In this document: positions 57,496 to 64,000 of the stretch, piece by piece
How the letters are laid out: every line of letters begins with the position of its first letter
How positions within the stretch are numbered: the stretch's first letter is position 1
Assembly: GCA_900197625.1 (NCBI GenBank)
Contig: FZLS01000006.1
Location: forward strand, 1-64,000
Direction of reading: 5' to 3'
Length of the DNA stretch: 64,000 nucleotides
Origin: Rhodobacteraceae bacterium Water-Bin34
GTDB lineage: Bacteria; Pseudomonadota; Alphaproteobacteria; Rhodobacterales; Rhodobacteraceae
Notes under the pieces: model-generated
The model's database searches: none
Seen by the model: only the letters and a program-made list of their open reading frames with translations
What the model was told of the DNA's origin: nothing
Made by a program: the position numbers and the translations under genes

Positions 57496-58500
57496 CTATA
57501 ATGGACTATCCAATATTTCTGCCATTTTTATAGCATGATATGTTAAAATTCCTGCACATCCAGCACGTTTGAAAGAAAGAAGTGACTCAAAAATAACTTT
57601 ATCTCTTTCAATCCAACCATTACGTGCTGCAGCTTCTATCATGGCGTACTCACCTGATACTTGATATGCAAAGCAGGGGGCAGATATTTCTTTATTTATG
57701 CTTTGGCAAATATCTAAATAAGGCATTCCTGGTTTGACCATTACCATATCTGCTCCCTCTGAAAGATCACGATGTATCATTCTTAAAGCTTCATTTTTGT
57801 TTGCTGGATCTAGTTGATAAGTTTTTTTATCGCCTTTAAGCGCACCTGATGCTCCAACGGCATCTCGAAAAGGACCATAATATGCTGATGAGAATTTTGC
57901 AGAATATGCCATAATCGCAACATTTTGAAAATCGTTAGACTCTAAAGCGGATCTGATAATACCAATTCGGCCGTCCATCATGTCTGAGGGACCTAATATA
58001 TTTGCACCTGATTCAGCTTGAACGATTGCCTGTTTCTCAAGTGCCATTAATGTTTCATCGTTGATAATCTCTCCATCCCTTAAAATTCCATCGTGGCCAT
58101 CTGAATTATATGGGTCGAGTGCGACATCTAGCATTATGCCAATATCTGGTACAGCTGCTCGAATTGCCCTAGTAGCTCTATTTACTAAATTTTCTGGATT
58201 AAATGCTTCTGTGCATTCTTTATTTTTATTTTTTTTATCTGTATAAGGAAATAATGCTATTACAGGTATTCCAATGTTAGCAGCATGATTTGCCATTTCT
58301 ACGGCCATATCTATACTCAATCGATTTACACCAGGCATTGATAATATCGGATCAGTTATTTTTTCTCCATCACAAATAAACATAGGATATATTAAATCAT
58401 CTGGGCTAATTACTGTCTCAGATACCATTCTTCGCATCCAATCAGTTTGGCGAAGTCTTCTTGGGCGTGACATAGGAAATGGTGCTATCTGATTTTCCAT
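57496..58500 (-). CDS. hemB: Porphobilinogen synthase (delta-aminolevulinic acid dehydratase)
   Basis: Condenses two 5-aminolevulinates into porphobilinogen for heme and other tetrapyrroles. The 334 aa contain both active-site lysines, in 'MAYSAKFSSAYYGPFRDA' and 'DMVMVKPGMPY'. The metal site reads 'LDVALDPYNSDGHDG', with Asp rather than the zinc-binding Cys triad, the Mg-dependent alphaproteobacterial type. It diverges from mfd across 136 bases. Confidence 0.97.
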   Translation of the reverse strand: MENQIAPFPMSRPRRLRQTDWMRRMVSETVISPDDLIYPMFICDGEKITDPILSMPGVNRLSIDMAVEMANHAANIGIPVIALFPYTDKKNKNKECTEAFNPENLVNRATRAIRAAVPDIGIMLDVALDPYNSDGHDGILRDGEIINDETLMALEKQAIVQAESGANILGPSDMMDGRIGIIRSALESNDFQNVAIMAYSAKFSSAYYGPFRDAVGASGALKGDKKTYQLDPANKNEALRMIHRDLSEGADMVMVKPGMPYLDICQSINKEISAPCFAYQVSGEYAMIEAAARNGWIERDKVIFESLLSFKRAGCAGILTYHAIKMAEILDSPL

Positions 58501-58636
58501 TGAACTCTCTTTTTGTTGTAATATTTTATGATTTAGCCTTTTATAACAATAAAATCCATTCTTTTTAACGATTAAATATTAAAGCTATTTAAGGGTAGGG
58601 GTTGCACATAAAACTTGCTCAAGTTAAGCAAAATTT

Positions 58637-61600
58637 ATGAACAGTTTTTCCAAAAATATTATAAACTTATCTGGATCTCCTGACGGTTTTGACGCAAAAA
58701 TTTTATCTAATTTTATAAATGAGCAACAAAAATCTATAATTTTTGTTGCAAGAGATGACAAACGTTTAGATCTAATGCGTAAATCACTTTGGTTTTTTTC
58801 GCCAAACACTATCGTTTTAGACTTCCCGGCCTGGGATTGTTTGCCATACGATAGAGTTTCCCCTAATGCAGACGTTGCATCAGCTAGGATGGCTACACTG
58901 GCGGCATTAGCATCTGGATTTGACACACCGATTATACTTCTTACCACTTTAGCTGCAATCTCGCAATATATTCCAAATAGACAAACTGTTTCAAACAATA
59001 GTTTTGTTGCTACAGTAGGGCGTAATATTAATCTAATAGAATTAAGGACGTATTTTACAAAAATGGGTTTCGTCCAATCTCCAACTGTCACAGAACCTGG
59101 AGATTATGCAATCCGAGGGGGTATAATTGACGTTTTCCCCCCAGGAGAAAGTGGTCCTGTACGAATGGATCTTTTTGGAGATGAATTAGAGTCTGCTCGA
59201 AGATTTGATCCTATTTCTCAGCGTACAGTTGAAAGTTTAGAAAGAATTGAATTTGCTCCTGTTACTGAGGTAATTCTAGATGATTATGCAATCAGCCGCT
59301 TCAGGAGTAATTATCGTAAAGAATTTGGATCAGCTGGACTAGATGACCCTCTATATGAAGCCATCAGCGTAGGACGTAAGCATCAAGGTTATGAACACTG
59401 GGCACCGTATTTCCATGAAGATATGGAAACAATATTTGATCATTTACCTGAGGCAGTAATTTTTATGGATGAGAATATAGAAAGTGTGCATAAAAATAGA
59501 TGGGATGGAATTAACGATCAATACTCAGCGCGTTTGGACGGTTTGAACTCTAAAAATAGATTAGAGACAATATATAAGCCTATTAAGCCCAATGAATTTT
59601 ACATCTCTCCTAATGCGTTATTTGAAGTTTTAAGTGACCGTGAAATAAGAAGATTTATAGTCTTACCACAGCCAACTGGCCCAAATTCTCTTGATATGAG
59701 AGCAAGAATAGGCAGAAATTTTGCTCCGGAAAGGCAAAATGAAGAAATTGCATTATTTGAAGAATTTGCAAAACATATCACATATAAAAGAAAAACTACT
59801 TCAGTTGTAATCGCATCTTTTTCTTTAGGTGCCCGTGAAAGACTATTTGGATTATTAGAAGATCAAGGCTTATCAGGAATGATAAATATTAAGACTTGGA
59901 AAGATATAAATCAAGAAATCGGATCAATATCTCTTGTTGTTTGGCATTTGGAACATGGCTTTGAATCTCCTGGCTTGACGGTAATATCTGAACAAGATGT
60001 CCTTGGTGATTTTATAATTAGAAAATCAAACAAAAGAAAGCGTGCAAAAAATTTCCTAACAGAGGCGTCTAGTTTGTCACTTGATGATCTAGTTGTACAT
60101 GTCGACCATGGGGTCGGTATCTATCGAGGATTAGAAACTGTAAAAGCTGCAGGAGCTCCACATGATTGTTTGCTATTGGAATATGCGAATAATGATAGGT
60201 TATACCTACCTGTTGAAAATATTGAATTATTAAGCCGATACGGTCATGAAACAGGACTATTGGATCGGTTAGGGGGAAGTGCCTGGCAAGCTAAGAAAGC
60301 AAAACTCAAAGAACGCATTCGTGAAATGGCAAATAAATTACTTCGCATAGCGGCCGAAAGATCATTACGTAAATCCGAAATTTTAGAAGTATCACCTGAT
60401 AAATGGAATGCGTTTTGTGCACGTTTTCCATATGTGGAAACTGATGACCAAATGAATGCGATTGAAGATGTTGTTTCTGATATGTCTTCTGGAAAGCCAA
60501 TGGATAGATTGGTATGTGGAGATGTAGGATTTGGCAAAACTGAAGTAGCATTACGGGCTGCTTTCATAGCAGCAAATGCGGGAACGCAAGTGGCAATTAT
60601 TGCACCAACAACACTGTTGGCTCGACAACACTTCAAATCTTTCGAAGAAAGATTTCGTGGAACAAATATAAGAGTTAACCAGCTTTCAAGATTTGTAACT
60701 TCATCACAAATGAAAAAAAACCGAGAAGCCTTACGTGAAGGCGCTGTAGAAATTACAATTGGAACACATGCACTGCTGGCAAAAGAAATAAAATTTGCCA
60801 ATCTTGGACTTTTAATAATCGACGAAGAACAAAAATTTGGAGTAGGGCACAAAGAGCGTTTAAAACAATTAAAATCAGACATTCATGTGTTGACTTTAAC
60901 TGCAACACCGATACCGAGAACATTACAGTTATCTCTATCTGGCGTGAGAGAGCTCTCAGTAATTGGAACCCCACCTATAGATCGATTGGCCATTAGAACT
61001 TATGTAAGTGAATTTGATACTGTGACTTTGAGGGAGGCGTTGTTAAGGGAGCATTACAGAGGGGGACAGAGTTTTTTTGTTGTGCCAAGAATTTCTGACC
61101 TTCCTGAAATAGAAGCATTTATTGAAGAGCAAGTACCAGAAATAAAGCATGTGGTAGCACATGGTCAGATGCCTGCTGGTGAATTAGACGAAAGAATGAA
61201 TGCATTCTATGATGGAAAATTTGGTATTTTAGTAGCAACAACAATTGTTGAAAGTGGTTTGGATATACCTACTGCCAATACTATCATAATTCATAGGGCC
61301 GATATGTTTGGTTTATCACAGCTCTACCAAATTCGAGGCAGAGTAGGGCGATCTAAAACAAGAGCATACGCATATTTAACAACAAAACCACGACAGAAAT
61401 TAACTCCATCTGCAACTAAAAGACTTCGTGTTTTAGGGTCTTTAGATAGTCTAGGTGCTGGATTTATGTTAGCAAGCCAGGATTTAGATATCCGAGGTGC
61501 TGGCAACATTCTAGGAGAGGAGCAATCTGGTAATATTCGAGAAGTTGGATATGAACTTTACCAAGAAATGTTAGAGGATGCGATTGCCAAAATAAAATCT

Positions 61601-62092
61601 GGCCAAATGGAAGGCCTAACTGATGAGGGGTCATGGTCACCTCAAATAAATTTAGGAGTTCCAGTTTTAATTCCTGAAGTTTATGTTCCTGATCTAGATG
61701 TGCGCTTAGGTTTATATCGCCGATTGTCATCGCTTTCTAAAAAGATAGAATTAGAAGCATTTGCAGCAGAGTTAATTGATAGGTTTGGTAAATTACCAAA
61801 TGAGGTAGATATGTTGCTTAAAGTAGTTAGGATTAAAGGCATGTGCTACGCCGCGGGAATTTCGAAATTCGATAGTGGCCCAAAAGGCGCTGTAATACAA
61901 TTTCACCAAGATAAATTTATTAATCCAGTTGGTTTGGCGCAATATCTTTTAGATTCACGTGGTACTGCAAAAGTTAAGGACAACAAATTAATTGTCCTTA
62001 GAGATTGGATAAATAGTGATAAAAAAATTAAAGGAGCATATGTTATTGCTCGTGAACTTGCCGTAATGGCAAAAAACCTAAAGCCAAATTAA
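58637..62092 (+). CDS. mfd: Transcription-repair coupling factor
   Basis: Removes stalled RNA polymerase and recruits UvrA to lesions. The 1151 aa follow the family order. The UvrB-like N-terminal module has 'WDCLPYDRVSPN' and 'TEPGDYAIRGGIIDVFPPG'. The RNA-polymerase interaction domain has 'DDLVVHVDHGVGIYRGLE'. The RecG-like translocase has Walker A 'GDVGFGKTEVALRA', 'DEEQKFGV' and 'QIRGRVGRSKTRAYAYL', and a C-terminal TRCF domain follows. All parts look intact. The last 4 bases overlap the end of the converging MFS gene. Confidence 0.98.
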   Translation: MNSFSKNIINLSGSPDGFDAKILSNFINEQQKSIIFVARDDKRLDLMRKSLWFFSPNTIVLDFPAWDCLPYDRVSPNADVASARMATLAALASGFDTPIILLTTLAAISQYIPNRQTVSNNSFVATVGRNINLIELRTYFTKMGFVQSPTVTEPGDYAIRGGIIDVFPPGESGPVRMDLFGDELESARRFDPISQRTVESLERIEFAPVTEVILDDYAISRFRSNYRKEFGSAGLDDPLYEAISVGRKHQGYEHWAPYFHEDMETIFDHLPEAVIFMDENIESVHKNRWDGINDQYSARLDGLNSKNRLETIYKPIKPNEFYISPNALFEVLSDREIRRFIVLPQPTGPNSLDMRARIGRNFAPERQNEEIALFEEFAKHITYKRKTTSVVIASFSLGARERLFGLLEDQGLSGMINIKTWKDINQEIGSISLVVWHLEHGFESPGLTVISEQDVLGDFIIRKSNKRKRAKNFLTEASSLSLDDLVVHVDHGVGIYRGLETVKAAGAPHDCLLLEYANNDRLYLPVENIELLSRYGHETGLLDRLGGSAWQAKKAKLKERIREMANKLLRIAAERSLRKSEILEVSPDKWNAFCARFPYVETDDQMNAIEDVVSDMSSGKPMDRLVCGDVGFGKTEVALRAAFIAANAGTQVAIIAPTTLLARQHFKSFEERFRGTNIRVNQLSRFVTSSQMKKNREALREGAVEITIGTHALLAKEIKFANLGLLIIDEEQKFGVGHKERLKQLKSDIHVLTLTATPIPRTLQLSLSGVRELSVIGTPPIDRLAIRTYVSEFDTVTLREALLREHYRGGQSFFVVPRISDLPEIEAFIEEQVPEIKHVVAHGQMPAGELDERMNAFYDGKFGILVATTIVESGLDIPTANTIIIHRADMFGLSQLYQIRGRVGRSKTRAYAYLTTKPRQKLTPSATKRLRVLGSLDSLGAGFMLASQDLDIRGAGNILGEEQSGNIREVGYELYQEMLEDAIAKIKSGQMEGLTDEGSWSPQINLGVPVLIPEVYVPDLDVRLGLYRRLSSLSKKIELEAFAAELIDRFGKLPNEVDMLLKVVRIKGMCYAAGISKFDSGPKGAVIQFHQDKFINPVGLAQYLLDSRGTAKVKDNKLIVLRDWINSDKKIKGAYVIARELAVMAKNLKPN

Positions 62093-63291
62093 CTTATAAC
62101 TCTTGGATTTTTTAAATTCAGTACAAACGATAGTATAGCTAAAATAGTCACTCCAGTTATTAACGGCAGTCCAGTACCATTAAAAAGCATTCCTATAATC
62201 ATGGCTATAATTATACTAATAAAAGTTGAAGTAGATCCAATAATAGAAGATGCAAGTCCTGCTATGTGACCAACCGGTTCCATTGCCAATGCCATAAGGT
62301 TGCCAACAGACATAGCCATAGTGAACAAAAGTACAGATGACCAAATTATGAAGACTGGAAGATGTAATAAGTTTGGAATTAATTCTAAATAATAAATCAT
62401 TAGCGTGACCATTGAAAAAAACATATTAAAACCGATTGCACATGTTGATAAAAACCACATTCCTAATTTTTCGACCAGAAAGGCATTTAATATATTTGAA
62501 AGTGCAGAAAAAAGTGCAATGCCACAAAAGTACAAAGGGAATTTATTTTCTGCGTGAAGCCAGTTAGTAAATATTTGAGGCGAACTTGCAATATAGGAAA
62601 ATAATCCACCAAGTACTAATGCTTGAACGAGTGTCGATATCATAACTCGTTTATTTGTAAATACAGTTTTATAACCTTGTATCAAGTTTGAGATTAAAAA
62701 TGGGTTTCTATTTTCAATAATTAATGTTTCTTTTTGTCTTATTAAAAGCCATACAAAAGCTATTAATCCCGCAAATGCGCAGGCAATAAATATTGATTGC
62801 CAGCCAAATAATATCATTAGATACTGACCGATTAACGGAGAAATTGCTGGAGCAAGAACAAATATCATCATCGCTAACGAGATAACACGCGCTAATTTTC
62901 TTCCATTGTATAGATCTCTAACCATTGCTGTACCTGCAGCTCTTGGAGCTGATATGCCCAAGCCTTGAATGAACCTTGCTGTTAATAACATAAAGAAATT
63001 CGATGTAATTATTGCAGCAATGCTAGCCAATATAAATAAAGAAATTCCAGTGCATAAAACAATTTTACGACCATAAGTATCAGATAGTGGGCCTGATATT
63101 AATTGTCCCAGCCCTGTTCCGAGTAAAAAAACTGTTATTATAAGTTGCGCTTGGTTATTTGTTTGAAGGTCTAAATCATTCGCTATAAGATTTAATGCTG
63201 GAAGCATCATGTCAGTGCCGATAGCAATTAAAGAGAACAGAAATGCAATCAATGCTATAAACTCAGTAAGAGATAATCTTTTACCCATCAA
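62089..63291 (-). CDS. Bcr/CflA-family MFS multidrug efflux transporter
   Basis: A 400-aa 12-helix carrier. The Bcr/CflA subgroup is indicated by 'TDMMLPALNLIANDL' after helix 1, 'GLGQLISGPLSDTYGRKIVL' (MFS loop 2/3), 'FIQGLGISAPRAAGTAMVRDLYNGRKLARVISLAMM' and 'APAISPLIGQYL'. Likely exports small drug-like molecules. It overlaps the upstream DsbA-family gene by 11 bases, so the two form a coupled pair, and its end overlaps mfd by 4 bases. Confidence 0.92.
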   Translation of the reverse strand: MMGKRLSLTEFIALIAFLFSLIAIGTDMMLPALNLIANDLDLQTNNQAQLIITVFLLGTGLGQLISGPLSDTYGRKIVLCTGISLFILASIAAIITSNFFMLLTARFIQGLGISAPRAAGTAMVRDLYNGRKLARVISLAMMIFVLAPAISPLIGQYLMILFGWQSIFIACAFAGLIAFVWLLIRQKETLIIENRNPFLISNLIQGYKTVFTNKRVMISTLVQALVLGGLFSYIASSPQIFTNWLHAENKFPLYFCGIALFSALSNILNAFLVEKLGMWFLSTCAIGFNMFFSMVTLMIYYLELIPNLLHLPVFIIWSSVLLFTMAMSVGNLMALAMEPVGHIAGLASSIIGSTSTFISIIIAMIIGMLFNGTGLPLITGVTILAILSFVLNLKNPRVIS

Positions 63292-63925
63292 ATTTTGTAA
63301 CTTCTTGTATTTCTTTGATTATATTATCCCAAACGTCTGTATTTTGAGCACCCTGAACAACATATTCGTTAGCTACAACAAATGCAGGGACACCTTGTAT
63401 GCCTTTTTTTCTTGCGTCAGTATCACGTGCCATTATATCGTCTACATCAGCATCACTTTCTAATAAACGTCGTACAACATCTTGATTCATTCCCGCTGCG
63501 CTAGCAATGCGTGTGAGAACTGATTTTTCAGAAATATCACGTCCTTCCTGAAAATATGATTTAAATAATCTATCTACAATTATATTTTGTTTTCCTTCAA
63601 TTCCTGCCCAATGAATTAATCTATGTGCATCAATAGTATTTGGAGTTCTTTTAATCCCGCCAAAGTTCATTGAAATACCGCTTTCTTTAGCTGTTTTGTC
63701 AATATTGCTATAAACTTTTACGGCTTCTTCTTGGCCTCCAAATTTTGCCTCTAAATATTCTCTTCTATCCATACCTTTTTTTGGCATAGTTGGGTTTAAT
63801 TGAAACGGATGCCACTCAATAATAAAATTATGTGTAGGGTTTGCCTCCAGAGCACGATCTAGACGTGTTTTGCCAATAAAACACCATGGGCAAATTGGAT
63901 CAGATATTATGTCTATTTTTGCCAT
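63281..63925 (-). CDS. DsbA-family (FrnE-like) thiol oxidoreductase
   Basis: A 214-aa thioredoxin-fold protein with a helical insertion. The active site is 'DPICPWCFIGK' with Cys12 and Cys15 (CPWC). 'WHPFQLNPTMPKKGMDRREYLEAKFGG', 'RTPNTIDAHRLIHWA' and the cis-Pro loop 'GVPAFVVANEYVVQGAQ' match the FrnE / 2-hydroxychromene-2-carboxylate isomerase-like DsbA subfamily. No signal peptide, so it acts in the cytoplasm, probably in redox stress or polyketide-type chemistry. First gene of a pair with the efflux carrier. Confidence 0.92.
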   Translation of the reverse strand: MAKIDIISDPICPWCFIGKTRLDRALEANPTHNFIIEWHPFQLNPTMPKKGMDRREYLEAKFGGQEEAVKVYSNIDKTAKESGISMNFGGIKRTPNTIDAHRLIHWAGIEGKQNIIVDRLFKSYFQEGRDISEKSVLTRIASAAGMNQDVVRRLLESDADVDDIMARDTDARKKGIQGVPAFVVANEYVVQGAQNTDVWDNIIKEIQEVTKFDG

Positions 63926-64000
63926 ATATGCGGTTTCCTTTTAAATTTGGTTTTTTTAACTAATAGTAATTCATAAATGTAACCATCAGTTATGGTCTAA
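63926..64000. other. Right-edge non-coding stretch
   Basis: 75 AT-rich bases upstream of the DsbA-family gene. The reverse strand carries AAAAGGAAA as its ribosome binding site. I see no further feature before the window ends. Confidence 0.5.

Noticed and set aside
60244-60882. 212-codon open frame antisense to mfd
   Set aside because: It lies wholly inside mfd, has a Ser/Asn-rich composition typical of antisense frames, and has no motif or RBS.

Overview
The window is a gene-dense, AT-rich chromosomal segment of an alphaproteobacterium, probably a streamlined marine, Rhodobacterales-like lineage. This rests on gene order, not on any search. Conserved alphaproteobacterial blocks are cinA/pgpA/ispDF | dusB-ntrB-ntrC-ntrY-ntrX-trkA-trkH-hfq-hflX, NDUFA12-mlaD-DUF2155 facing accB-accC-aat, rne | mrcA-prfB, tig-clpP-clpX, and bactofilin-M23-DUF455-bcp. 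Several convergent genes overlap or abut, which fits a compact genome. I saw no insertion sequence, prophage, CRISPR array, toxin-antitoxin pair or rRNA. Apart from one gene cut by the left edge, every recognised gene looks intact.

Layout. 1-2.2 kb: tail of a DUF3445 (heme-dependent N-demethylase-like) gene, a bidirectional terminator, and glnA/glnB on the minus strand. 2.3-4 kb: nested inverted repeats upstream of glnB, tRNA-Leu(UAG), a Gfo/Idh/MocA oxidoreductase, a 52-residue secreted cysteine-containing small protein, and an RNA-like hairpin. 4-7.5 kb: tig, clpP, clpX. 7.5-15.3 kb: a complex I accessory subunit, MlaD, DUF2155, then on the minus strand aat, accC, accB, an M48 protease and RNase E. 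15.3-19.6 kb: a 545-base divergent region with several hairpins, then mrcA and prfB. 19.6-22.9 kb: bactofilin, M23 peptidase, DUF455 and Bcp. 23-30.2 kb: a YhdP/AsmA-like giant protein, queA, an MFS carrier and lpd. 30.2-34.1 kb: a PhnD-like protein, a VIT-family transporter and katG. 34.2-38.2 kb: lipA, a cold-shock-domain/DEAD-box helicase fusion, hpt and a Coq10/RatA-type START protein. 38.2-41.7 kb: amtB, pncC, pgpA, ispDF. 41.8-53.6 kb: the nitrogen regulation, potassium uptake and hfq-hflX block. 53.6-64 kb: penicillin-acylase family protein, rpe, a Tat-exported SYLF protein, hemB, mfd, a Bcr/CflA-like exporter and a DsbA-family protein.

How the parts connect. Nitrogen control is the main theme: glutamine synthetase, PII, the ammonium channel, NtrBC and NtrYX lie within about 49 kb. 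Both NtrC and NtrX lack the GAFTGA loop needed to engage sigma-54, suggesting a sigma-70-dependent system as described for Rhodobacter capsulatus NtrC. A second theme is redox and iron (KatG, VIT, Bcp, lipoate synthesis, Lpd, HemB). A third is envelope and cell shape (PBP1A, bactofilin/M23, YhdP-like, MlaD, M48).

I did not find an obvious multi-gene novel system. The best candidates for new biology are the cold-shock-domain/DEAD-box fusion with its structured leader, the small secreted cysteine protein, the signal-less PhnD-like protein coupled to lpd, and several structured untranslated regions (glnB, tig and rne upstream regions).
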